A DNA stretch of 64,000 bases, from assembly GCA_019095985.1 (NCBI GenBank), contig CM032665.1, forward strand, positions 29,182,272-29,246,271, in the 5' to 3' direction. The notes under the pieces are model-generated. The model searched no databases and had not been told where the DNA came from. It saw only the letters and a program-made list of their open reading frames with translations. How positions within the stretch are numbered: the first letter of the stretch is position 1; each line of letters begins with the position of its first letter. Source of the DNA: Streblospio benedicti (lineage: Eukaryota; Annelida; Polychaeta; Spionida; Spionidae). The position numbers and the translations under genes were made by a program. This document shows, piece after piece, positions 44,401-55,700 of this stretch.

Positions 44401-45268
44401 GATCAATGGCAGATGCACAACGAAGAGATTTTGAATTCTTTATCGGATAATGTTTGACGGACAATTGCCACAAATTTGTTTAAAGGTACACTCCACTACA
44501 GAGGACTTGCCTTTGAACAAGGCTTACGAACCTACACTTAGTCTTGTATTGTACTAAACAGTGGTGACACACTTTGGTGATTTAACGTTCAGCATACCCT
44601 TAATTTTGACAGTAAAAACTGCCTTGCATGAGCCGCAAACTCACAACTGAGCAAATCTCATTTACTTTGATGTCGCAATCGTTCCACTTTTGCAAGTTTC
44701 AGTAAAGTTTTCCACCCACAAATTTATTTATCAGGGTCATGGTCCATTCCCCAAAATATGTTCAACAGACAAGCGCAACTAAGGATATATTCATTCATGG
44801 TAATTTGTGCTGGCAATAAATTCATGTACACATCTATTGTCAAACTTTGACAGCCCAGAGGTAACCTTTATTATCGCCCACTAAATGTTTAATATTACTA
44901 ACTAAATGATCAAATAAATTAATAGATGAAACAACATTTCTGACATATATCAATTGTGGCCACTTAAATCATTAATTCTAGAGCCATAATATTTATTTTA
45001 GGTCTTAATCCTTCTCGAAATTTCGGTTGTCAAGATGCAACACTCAAGCCAAAGCATGTTCCAGAAACATGTGTATGCCGGTATTTGACAACTCACCTTT
45101 GCAGCGGTCACATTTCCCAGCTGAACCTTGCGGCCCTGCTCTCGCTTTGTGTTCTGATCTGGAAATATGTGAAGAATTAACTATCTGAATTTTACGACGA
45201 TTAGGCATCTCCATAACGGTGAAATTTCACTTACTAAGAACAATTACTGGAGCTCCTCCGGGATTCAT
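29450..45268 (-). CDS. CCT3: CCT3 (TCP-1 gamma), cytosolic chaperonin
   Basis: One of eight paralogous subunits of the CCT/TRiC ring that folds actin, tubulin and other cytosolic proteins with ATP. Exons: 45268-45235, 45158-45097, 44099-44049, 39858-39796, 39522-39426, 38830-38708, 38329-38097, one missing, 35741-35562, 34916-34818, 33776-33590, 32492-32352, 31630-31502, 29560-29450. Clear marks: start [43 protein letters not shown], the nucleotide loop [89 protein letters not shown]. Length would be about 548 residues, as in other animals. The exon for roughly 48 residues after RVLKG is not seen and probably sits in the N gap at 37069-37168. Exon 38830-38708 has two surplus bases in a C run (38776-38781), which breaks its frame. 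All other phases agree. Confidence 0.93.
30240..31010. other. CCT3 intron, hAT-like remnant possible
   Basis: AGCGGTGCGAACGATCGAC at 30249 and ATAATCGATGGCCGATGATG near 30650 resemble the termini of the 42669-43248 element. The open frame at 30657-30971 has no recognisable motif and is not called. Confidence 0.3.
32764..32990 (-). mobile_element. hAT-like MITE CAGGGTCAGGATTAG, copy 1
   Basis: Starts CAGGGTCAGGATTAG and carries repeated GGACAAGT and GACGAGTAG words on both strands (TTGTCCTCCTGACGAGTAGC). In a CCT3 intron. Confidence 0.65.
33361..33553 (+). mobile_element. hAT-like MITE CAGGGTCAGGATTAG, copy 2
   Basis: CAGGCTGAGGATTAGGTGG to CTCGTCCTCACCCTG. Ends 37 bp from the splice donor end of CCT3 exon 33776-33590. 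Confidence 0.7.
33805..33935 (-). mobile_element. MITE GGGTTTATAAGG, copy 2
   Basis: AGGGGTTTAGAAATCCCATA to CTTATCCCACTTCCTTATAA, the reverse of 18186-18405 but shorter. Begins about 30 bp from a CCT3 exon. Confidence 0.55.
35165..35345. repeat. CCT3-intron repeat, plus Penelope-like end
   Basis: Copy of the intron repeat (core CAGACTTAGATCGTATA at 35242). Just after it, ACTTGAAGAAGCCTGTACAAGGCGAAATATTG (split: ACTTGAAGAAGCC, TGTA, CAAGGCGAAATATTG) has the small-hairpin plus CGAAA design seen in Penelope-type ends. Confidence 0.5.
36000..36118 (-). pseudogene. decayed duplicate of CCT3 exon-9 start, copy A
   Basis: On the minus strand, an acceptor CCACAG at 36119-36124 is followed by CCGGATCCTGCATCTGGAAG and AAAAAACATCGCC. 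This matches the start of the real exon at 35741 (CCGGATCCTGCAGCTGGAGG, AGGAGTACATCGCC). Only about 35 exon bases are recognisable; the rest of the unit is intronic sequence repeated at 36545-36683. Confidence 0.7.
36171..36522. mobile_element. hAT-like MITE CAGGGCTT
   Basis: Ends CAGGGCTTGACGTTAG and TTAGTGTTATAAGCCCTG are inverted repeats with the CAGGG...CCCTG termini usual for hAT elements. Interior words GTGCCCTGAAGGGCACG. It sits between the two units of the intron duplication. Confidence 0.7.
36545..36690 (-). pseudogene. decayed duplicate of CCT3 exon-9 start, copy B
   Basis: Second copy of the unit. The minus strand reads CTGCATCTGGAAAAAAAATA, CATCGCCAACC, equivalent to [10 protein letters not shown] against [10 protein letters not shown] in the real exon. 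The first bases and the acceptor are lost. Confidence 0.65.
37069..37168. other. assembly gap (100 N)
   Basis: Round-number N run inside the CCT3 intron region where one conserved exon is missing. Confidence 0.95.
37545..37655 (-). mobile_element. SINE family 1 fragment
   Basis: CCCCAACTCCCTGGTGAGCA and TACAGCACAATTGC match the SINE body on the minus strand. Followed by T-rich sequence. Confidence 0.5.
38636..38690 (-). repeat. duplicated CCT3 exon-6 end and donor
   Basis: The minus strand carries a second copy of the end of the exon at 38708 with its GTGAGG donor: CTGCTCGACATCCTG...AACATCAG|GTGAGG-like sequence about 68 bp downstream of the real one. Confidence 0.65.
38874..39042. mobile_element. 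Penelope-like foldback (pair of inverted ends)
   Basis: Arms of about 60 bp in a CCT3 intron. Outward on the minus strand the left arm reads CCTGATGAAGCTCTTG-AGA-CAAGAGCGAAAGTC, then TTGCCAAAGACAAAATG. CTGATGA, a perfect hairpin and GAAA follow hammerhead ribozyme core order, as reported for Penelope-like ends, but no proper cleavage triplet was identified. Confidence 0.6.
41291..41465. mobile_element. Tigger-like MITE
   Basis: ACAGTAAGAGCTCATTATCTC to ACGAGTCTCTACTGTA, with TTATCTTGAATTTTCTGTTA inside. In the large CCT3 intron. Confidence 0.6.
42669..43248. mobile_element. non-autonomous hAT-like element TAGTGATG
   Basis: Left end TAGTGATGCACCGAACGATA and right end GATTATCGATAGTCCG, ATTCCCATCACTA form inverted repeats of TAGTGATG type with ATCGAT-rich subterminal regions on both sides. 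In CCT3 intron 3. Confidence 0.6.
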
Positions 45269-46735
45269 TTTTGCGGAAGTGAGTTGTGTGGCGACATGCA
45301 GCGGAGAACGATCGCATCAAAATGTGTAGTGTCCCCAGCAGGTGCTGCCGCCATGCGAGGAATGTTGGTACTTTTGCGCCTTCTCATTGCTTCTGGATTC
45401 TTTTGAGTCGCTCTTTCTTTCAATGTATCCATGGAAATTTATTCACGAAGGATCTGATGCGTGTATCCCGCTGGATCCATTTTTCTAAGCACCATACCAC
45501 GATATCCTTCCTTCAACATTTAGATATATAGATCTAGATCCATCATGAAATATCCTTTTGGAACTTCGCTGAACTTTTTTTATCACCTCAGCATTAGATT
45601 ACTTTAGCAATGCAATGGCTATGAAATTCGTGGGGGAGGGTCACTTTTTTTAAAATTTTTTGTTTTGCAAAAACAAAAGATCAAACAAAAACTGGTGGGC
45701 CCTAAAACACGCACGCACAGTATACGTTTTACCCACCCACCCCCTCAAATGTACAAACACACCCCCCCCCAATCATTTAGCAATGCAATGACTATATAGG
45801 AGTGACTTTATCTTTTAATGGCGGGTGGGTGGGAAGTTTCATCACGTAACTTGTTGAGTCATCCAATTTTTTCATTGGGAAATGAGAGAGTTTGTGGGGC
45901 ACTGTGTGTCATTTGCATACACTGCTAGTAATTGAAAAATATAAAACTGTATTAAATAAATTGGGGTTTAGATATTCTTGCTATTTGTTGTTTGCAAATA
46001 ATGTTAAAATCATTGAAAATGTTAACTGATGGCAGAAAAAAAACCCAAACCCATTTGGATGTTTTGCTCAAAATTTTTGGACTGAATTCTTCAAAGATCC
46101 CCCAAATAATCCTGCGCTCGCGCACATGCACACACACACGCGCTTTTATCCGCCCCCCACACACACCCCCACATGTACCAAGCTTTTTTACCTCTTCAGC
46201 TGCCTCACTCCACCTCTAATAATAAATATAGGGATAATACTGGTTTTAATGCATGAAATTCGAGTTTGTGAATAATGAGCTATAAAATGTTGGTGTCTGC
46301 TGATAATGCTTTGAAAAATATGTGTTTTCTTTATATATTTTTTGGTGACATATCACCATAATTTTATCTTTGAAAAATCACATATATTTACTCGGAGTAA
46401 ACAGTGTCGGCTTTATGGTAGCCCATCTCAAGGCCTTTAAATGATCTATTAGAGCTAGAGGCTGTACTTGGTCTATATCTTTACAGCCCAGGCTTTGCAC
46501 TAAGTACATTGTATATATGGTTTAGATGAGCGGTTTTTGTAATAACAGAAGTAAAAACTATTAGATATGAGGTCTTTTGAAAGACTACCTTAATGCATAT
46601 CAAGTATTAATGTCAATTTCGCGGAACAGATTCCTGCGGGTGAGTGATGAGTTCATTCATGCAAATCGATTGTAAGCAGACGACTTGAGACTCGTGCACA
46701 TGCGCAGTGCATTCGGATTACCTTATTTGGATAAA
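45269..46735. other. divergent intergenic region / promoters
   Basis: Separates the start of CCT3 (minus) from the first exon of the next gene (plus). Contains a repeated TTTAGCAATGCAATG word (45604, 45776) and C/A-rich simple sequence at 46125-46170. ACATGCGCAGTGC at 46699 resembles an NRF1-type promoter site. Confidence 0.45.
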
Positions 46736-49700
46736 ATGGGTTCTCAGGTAAGAAATCTCTATTATTATACTTTGGCATTAAAACATCACTAGTGAGAAAC
46801 AAGTTGATATGTAATACGATTGCTATATGAACTTAACAACAATCACTGATGATAACTTTTAACTGAGATCATGTGTTTGCCTTCAAGTAAAAAGACGTGA
46901 TAATCCATCGAGGATAATCCATTCATTGCATGTTTTGCAAACGGTGTAAATTATTTAGTGATGTGATGACTGTAATGATATGGGACTGTTACCAATTAGT
47001 CATTGAGTATAAAAAGGTATTGTTAATTATGTTAATAGGATTAAGTATGTGGTTGTTGGTCAGATTAGGTACTGTTGATACTTTTGTCACAAATGTCCTA
47101 GACATGGCACAGACATGTCCTATAATTATCTAATGTCTTTTAAACTTTGTAAGTTCTCTTTTGGAGTTTATTATATGTCACTATATGTCAAGTTCAATAT
47201 AGCTGTGATATTTTAATGTAACTATATTTATAAAATAGTTTATATACATCTTTTCTATGGCTATGATATAGCTGAAATAAATCTTATCTTAACTTATTTG
47301 ATTTTATAAAAATTACATAATACGTCTGAAAGTAGTTAGCAATAATGTATCATTTCAGAATGTCAATCAACTTTAGAATAAACATTTCATTAAAGATAAG
47401 ACTTTCTTCAATTACAGTCTGAAGACATTACATAAATGAAATTTCTGCGAGGAAAAACGCATAGCCAAAGCAGATTATAATATACATGGAAACTAAATGC
47501 TCTGAAAATTAGATCAAAAATATTAATATATTGTAATAGAATTGAAAAGAAAGTTTGATCCCCTACTTCTCCCTTTTCATTTAATTTTATAAGTTGAAGA
47601 AATAATGGGGTAAAATATTCAGATTCAAATTACATCATGACATTTAGTTCCCTATTCAGACATAGCATATGTAATGGTGCCATTGTATTTTTGCCAATCA
47701 GAAATAAATGGAGAGTATTCATTAAGTAGTAATAAGTACACGTAGATCTGACAGATCTGAATGGGCATATTGTTAAGAGAATAGTAGGCCTATGTTTGTC
47801 CTGCTTGAACTCCCCAATTGGGACAAACCTCCCTTTATTTTAATTAAAAGGTCACATGGGCTTCTGCGGTAACCAAAATTATGTATGTAGTCCCTGATCT
47901 ATAATGCGTTGAATGGTTCATTTAAATTTGAATTACATGGAAGCACTTTAGTCCAATGGCAAAGATGAAGATGAATGCCGAATAAATGTAAATTTTATTT
48001 TTTTTTATCCTAGTGCTCTAGTCCAAATGCTCACTTGTACACGAAGTTGAATAAAGGTCATTGGCATCCTTGCTCTGACTTTACTAGATCCTTTCACACT
48101 AGATTTCCATGGGGAAGGCACATAGATATTTTAAATTCATTAGTGTAAGATGTATGCTATGGTTTTTAGCATTGGGTGTGCGGTTGTTGTTGAAATAGCC
48201 TGAATAATTCTTAATCTGTGACAACATATTTAGTATACAAGTTACTCTTACAAAGAACTTATTCATAGTATAGCTGCATAAATAATTATAAAATTGTCAG
48301 CAGATGGGGAAGTAAAGTAAGTTTGCTTGGAGTACGAATTGAAAAGAGCAAACAGTCAAATATCGTGTTATTGATTCTATCAACATCCTTCTATTTTTAT
48401 GCTGTTCACATTGAATGTAAAACGCTGCCAATCACTTGAAAATTTGAATTCCAACATATGTACTGATATACAGTAACACCTTGTTATGTGGACACATCAC
48501 TAATAGGGACACCTTGCAATAAGGGACACCTTTTTATTCTCCTGTTTGCTATATGATGTTATAAAATGCTTCATATGCAGGGACACCTGAGTAATAGGAA
48601 CACTTTCATGACTCACAACAATGTCCCAAATAAGGAGGTTTTACTGTACTGTGGAAACTGTCTTATGCAGCACATTTAGTATGATGGAGAAAGGGTTCAT
48701 GACTTCATTTATGGCATGGGTTCAATTTAAAAAAGTACATCTTACTATAAGGAACAAGAGCACTGAAAAGTGTCCACATTAGACAAATATCATCGAAATA
48801 AGGGTGTTCATATAGACAGGTTATACTGTACTTGTAGATCCAGCCTACCAAAGAATATATTTTAGGGCATATATATTATATTCATACACGGTTATTATGT
48901 ATTTTAAGAGTTACATGATGAAAATCATTTGTTTTTGATTATGATCGGATTACAGTGGAACCTGCTCATATGGACACCTCCCATTTAATGACCCCTTATG
49001 TGGACACCTTTCACTTCTCCCGAAATGTCCACATAAGACAGGTTTAGGTTTTTTGTATCTCTCTGCATAGTTATGTCAAAGATACGTATTTCAATAAAAT
49101 CCTATCAAGGTTATAAATCTTTGCCACATGAGATACGACAATTTCGTTATTTAGATCATTTCTTGGAAAAAAAAATGGTATCCACCTTTGGCATATACAT
49201 GTATATATTTGTATTTTCAGAAAATTCCTCGCTCAATTAGCGCTAATCATATCCACAACGATGAAGAACAACGATGGCATCGTAGTGTCTCACAACACAG
49301 CATACGTAAGATTACACCTACATGTATTTAACTAATGGAATTGATTTAATTTGATATTTTTTAATCATAACTCAACATGTTAAAATGCACATTACAACAA
49401 AATAGAAATAAATAAAATATAAAAAAGACCAGCAAAGCGATTGACTGACAGCGTAGAAGTTCATATGGGCTATGTCTAAAAAAGCACAACACCATAAACA
49501 GCAACAAGAATTAGGTCACATAAATTAGTAAATTATGATTAGACCTCTCTCTCGTGAAAGATTTCAGAGGTCATATATTGACATCTTCTTCTCAGAGTGG
49601 TTCCTGCTGTTTTCTTTCTTGTTCTGGCATCCCTCTTAAAAAACGAATTTTTTATATCTTTCGATGACTGACAGTTTTCTGGGAATTATGTTTTATTAAG

Positions 49701-52700
49701 ACTGATTCTAGAAAAAAAATTCCAACACATGTTGAATGCATATTAAAATAATAACACAACAAAACAATTCCATTAAAAAGCTCTTAGAAAGGAGGATATA
49801 ACCTGGCAAAAGGAAATGAAAGGATAGGATTTCATCTACACAACAAATTTGATTTTTAGCAAAAAAAATGAAGATCTAATTTGACATCTGTACGCTGTCA
49901 CTTTTACTTGTGACAAGTAATGTTTGATACCGGTAAATGAATTTGTGGAATAATATCGTGCATTCAATCATTTTTGATTATGAGCTAAATTTTGGAAGCA
50001 ATCATTGTTAAGGTTGCAGGTATAGATTTTTGATGTTGCATCATAAGGCCAAATGAAAAAAATCCTCAGTTGACCACATGACTGCTGCAATAGTGACATT
50101 GACAGGTGACCAACTGAGGATTTTCTCCTTTAGCCTGAGCATGACACACGTCAATTCAATTCCATTTGTTATTTCAGACACAACATGTACATATGATAGT
50201 TTCATAGCTAACTAGGAATAATCCAATATTAATAAAATATAAAGAAATAAAGTGGTAAACAATTGTTGATTAGCTATGAATTATACACATTTACAAAGTA
50301 TAAACACATTATGGCACATCAAAATTAGCATATAGCAGATTTATCCGATGCAATCTAATTCTAGACTGCCATCTCATATCAGATGATAGCACTGATTGGA
50401 TAATTACATTTTCAGATCTATCAACTCTGTTCATAAATCTAAGCACTAAATTTCTAATGATAGCCTGACAAATACTGACATTATTTGTAGCCAACTTACC
50501 GCTAGCACTACATGTCATTACAGTTGAGAACGGGAAATCTGGCAAGAAGCTATCGTCCGTGTCTCCGCTCGCGAGGATGCGTCGCTGGATCCACCGATCC
50601 TCCACGTCCCCGTCTCTCCGCTCCTCCGCTTCTCGCAGATCAGTGATGAACTCGCAGTATTCTGTCGCATCATCAGGTACGTTGTTAATGTTGGATTTAG
50701 GATTTTCAATGTGTATTGAATAACAATTCATAGTTACTATCGAAATATATTTACTTTTTATGTGGAGACTTTCGTCATCGTATCACGATAACATCTTCGG
50801 AACTGAAACTTGACAGGGAATTCCTTGTAACTTCCCTTGTCAAGTTCAAACACACTTAACAGAGATGAGGGAAGTTAACGTTACAAGTTGTCAATACTTT
50901 TGATGACGTCATTCTGCAAGGCATTCCATGTCAACTTTCAGTTCCGAAGATGTTATCGTGATACGATGACGGAAGTCTCAACATAAAAGTAAATATATTT
51001 GGATAGTAACTATGGATTGTTATTTAATATATATATGAAACCTATCCTGAAGAAATGTTTGCCAAAGATTTTCAATGTGATCCGATGGATGTGATAATGG
51101 TGTCATTCTTGAGGATTGTGAGTTCGAGTCCCGTCAGGACCACTTGATATAGTAAAATGGAAGGTTGTGTTTAGCTATTTGTTAATTTAGTTGTAAAAGC
51201 ATTCTTGTTATAGAGAATTGAGAGAAACGATTAGAATTGACTTTCAATGTTTTCATAGTTAATTTCTTTCAAGCTAAAAGTTGACTGAATTGAGCATTGG
51301 TAGAAAGTATAACTGGGCAATGGCTTACTGTAGCTTTTTGAAATCTTTAAAATGTTGATGTTTTGTAAAATTTTTATGATGATTAAATGCTATAAAAAGC
51401 ATACATATATACCTTGAAATAAAGAGCTTAATATAGGTGAATGAATTGCTGAAATTATGGACCGTAGGAAAAACAGTTGTTGGATATGGGATATTTTACC
51501 CCTTGAAAAAAAAAGCCTTTCTTGCATTATTATCATCAAATTTAATTTGTCTTTCTTTGAACATGTTGACAACTTTTACAAGTCTGATGACCTTTCTGTT
51601 GCAATGAAAATTTTATGATGACTGATAATGAATGTAGAATAAATATGTATCACAAAATGTAAACACTGATTTATTACTTTGCTATATATGGAAGTGTAAT
51701 AAAATTGACTAAAATTGAGTACACGTTACCTTTTACTTGTACCACCAAACATAAAAATCTTCCATGAAATAAAAACATTTAAAATGCTTTTATTTTAGTG
51801 AAAGTGGTCTATCAGAAATTGCAACAAATACTAATTCAAACGGCTGATTCAAAAATATATACACTGAAACATGCTCTACTTTAAATGACTCGTGGCTAAT
51901 TGTGAAATATTTGTTTGTTCATTATTTAGAATACCAATGATAACATTACAATGAACCTCCAGCAATGAACCTGTCACAATATTTTGCTTTTGCTAATCTT
52001 AAATAACAAATACATATTTCGGGATATATATGTAATGGTAAACTAATTTAGTTCAAGGTAAATAGTGACTATAGGCCAAATAATGGTCGGGTCCAATATC
52101 ATCTTTAGTATTTTGTTTTTACTAATGTAAAATAAGTTTGGACATTGTCACTATAATAAACAAAATAAGCTAAAACTATTTTAAAAGTTCAGTTTTTCTA
52201 ACATGTTTATAAAGAAGACATACACCCAAGTTACATACATTATGTACAATAATCTAACGCATACAAACAGTGGAGAAGGAGGAATCAATATTGGGGCAAT
52301 CGAAATCGATGTGTCATTTGGCAGTGTAGACGTGCATGTTTTTTCATGTGTAATGAGATGATCATACAAATTGTATGCTTCATTGCTATTTCTGTATATT
52401 TAAGGACAATTGCAATATGCTTATTGTAATGCAAGAAACTGAACATTTATAGATATGCATTAAACATGTCTTTTGAGTAAAAAAAAAAACGAAGTATGAG
52501 AAACGGATGAATAATTTCTAAAACATTATAACACATGTCTCCTTTCACCTCCAAGTCATTGCTTCTAGACTAACAGCTTCTGATCCTCCGAAAGTTCTAC
52601 TGTTCCACTGACCCTCCATTGAAGACAACCTCTATAATGAGATCATTTCTTGTGCTTCCAAACCTTCATAAAGCAACATCCATAATGAGACCACCTCTCT

Positions 52701-55700
52701 ATTTCAACCTTTTGGGACCAGTCCTATGCCTTGTCGATTTTGATAGAGAGACAATGGAATATATTCATGCTTTTCTGTATTTCTCATGATGATTTTAAAG
52801 GGGAGCTCAAGTCAAGTAGGACAATTTTCATCCCAGCAGTCAGTTATTGATCTTGAGCGCATTCTGTCTGTCGCCACATGTCTGGTGTCACACTGACATA
52901 TTTGTTGCAGCTTGTAATGGGCTTGTCACCCTTTGATGTTTTTCAGAATAGAATCATAGTCAATTTGTACCAATCTAATGTAGTCTAGACTTGTTCTTTT
53001 TTTTTCTTTTTTTTTCATGAATGGTTTTGTTCTTGATGATTTTTAAACAAGATGTTAGAGGTGTATGCTCTGAGGAGAGTTCCGAAAGCCAGTATGGTGT
53101 GATGAGTATTCCAATGACCTGGTGTGAATGTAGGTCATTTATGCACAATAACGGTGACTTGTGATTTTAAATAACCACATTTACATTTTAGATATCCTTC
53201 TTTTTTTCATGCCCAATTGTTAGTTTGCATTGTGTTTATGAGTCTTTTCAGAATGGTACCTGTAGTTAGTAGGCGATTTTTATTCAATGACTGACATCAG
53301 GGTCAGGATTAGGTAGAAAAGTGCTACTCGTCAGCAGGACAAGTAACCTTCAAATATCTACTTGTCCTGCAAAAAAAATGTACTCGTCCTCCTTGTACAA
53401 CTTTATATTTGTATGCCAAACTGGCCAGAATTGCAACTTGTAAAAAGGACGAGTTGCTAAAACATTCTACTCGTCCTCCACAAGATTTTACTTGTCAATA
53501 CGAGCGGACGAGTGGCGAATCCTCACCCTGTGACAGTACTTAATTAATGTGTAGGTATCACAGAACCGTGTCCATTTGTTAAAGAGACCTTGCTCAACAC
53601 CCACCACCAGTCTTGACTGGGAATCAAACCCACAATTTTCTGGTTACAAGTCCAAGTCCTTATCCAATCGCACAGAGTGTGATAACTGTTTCCTGTTACG
53701 ATCTAAACTCCTGATAGATTAAAATTTGTTGTCATTCACTCTTAGCAAAACTCAAAATTATAAATATTCCCTTACAATCAGGGTTCTCACTAGTGGGTGA
53801 GCCTAGGCTCAACCCGCACGCAGAATTCTTGTCATTCTGGGCCCTATTTTCTTCTTCCGAAACCCAGAAATCATAGCCCCATAGTGAAATGTTATTTGGG
53901 TCCAATGACTTTTTATATATATGAGAGTGAAATTCTGTTCAAACAATTCAAATTGTATTTGTGGATTAACTCACAAATTGAGAGAGCTCATTAGAAAAAC
54001 AAGCACGAATGTTGTGAGTGACAGCTTTGGCTTTGGCTGGTCTAAAGAAATGCTCTTCTACTCTATCTGATGTCACCTTGTCAGTGACTTGAATTGAAAT
54101 CACGTCTGTTTAAGAGCCTTCCAGGACATTACGAGACGTTTCCTCTTTCAATAGTTCCATTGAACAAATGCTGAAATTAAGTTAACCCTCTGCAAATGTA
54201 TTTATTACCGATCATTGATTGTTAATGCGCATTTTCACCTTACATGTATATCATGATAAAATTCAAACACTGTTGTTCATTATGCGAGTGCATGTTTCAT
54301 TCGTGGATAAAATTGTAATGCCCTTGTTGCCAATAGGTTGTTGAAATAAATGTCCAGTTCTATTGCATTTGTGCCATTTGTAACTGATAAACTGCAATCT
54401 GCTGTTGCTAATATTTAGTCAATTCAAAACAGATCAGTAAAATTTGAAAATTCATTTTAGATTTTTTTTTTCACATGGTGTTTGTCTGAATGTAAATTTG
54501 AATTGGATTATGGGTGCCGGTTATTTATTATGCGGTTTGGATTACAAGTTTCGAAGTCATTCAGGTAAAGTTGTGTGTCTACGAGTGATGTAACAACTGG
54601 TTGCTAGAATTTGACGAAAGATTTGTAGATACAATGCAATACATGTAAGCATTTTCCATGACATTACTTACTTGTAATAAGTTAAAATACAATGATGCCC
54701 ATCATAATATTATTGTTGCATTTTGCTACAACCGGAATGTGTGCAAATTTAAGTTTTGCAATGATTTTATTATATTTATATAAAATCATTTCAAAACTTT
54801 TAAAAGCTTTGATTTTGGATTAAAACATGGCAGAAAAGAACGTCAAAGAAAATATAACTGAAACTATATTCTACATACCAAGTACACAGTATTTTATGTG
54901 CAAATTTATTAATGCAGATTTTGTACATGAAAGAATGAAAAGTTTGCAACTCCCATGACAATTTGATGTTGCTTGTTGCTGATATTACACTTTTTGTGGC
55001 TTTCGTAAGATTTTGTTTTATATGCTAACATTGTTTATATCAAAATTTCTATGTTTACTATTTATATGCTACAATAAAAAAGCGCACAGCAGAATTCCCA
55101 TTTTAGTATTATGATCTATGTACCTCATACATGTATGTATTAAATATTTTATACGATGTGCACAAGTATCTAAGATGCTGCAAAACATTGTAGATGTTAT
55201 TTGATTACGTCATACATCTGATATTTCCACTTTTGGGGGCGCGGTAGGGGAACATAATAAAGAGAACAATGTTCCACTTTTGTGGAACAGCATGTATATT
55301 ATACTTTATTTGAACATCTGCTTCAGCTTTTCAAATTATGTGGCCAAAATATACTTTGTTTAAAACTGATCAACAGGAAGATGTTGAGAAGAGAACATTT
55401 TGTTCTTGTGTAATTTTTTTCTGTGAACAAAAAGCAATGTGTAAATCAGATGTACAACCAGGCAATAAAATAGACCCAGGTGCGGCTGATTAAAGTCAGT
55501 GAGTGGTGAGTGTAATACGCTTTGGCAACAAGTTCTATCTAATGTTAGCAGGGGAAATATAGTGTGCAGAATGCACACGTGCATGTATACGCTTAACACA
55601 ACCCTGTGAAATATGATCATAGTCAGGTAATTTACACTGCATTTAATTATTGTTAAGCATGAAAAATCCAGATATCTAAATATCTGTATATATGTGTGCT

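Noticed and set aside
50309-50731. Minus-strand ORF of 140 codons
   Set aside because: It is antisense to the plus-strand exon 50524-50676, which has proper acceptor, donor and matching phases; the rest of the ORF is AT-rich filler.
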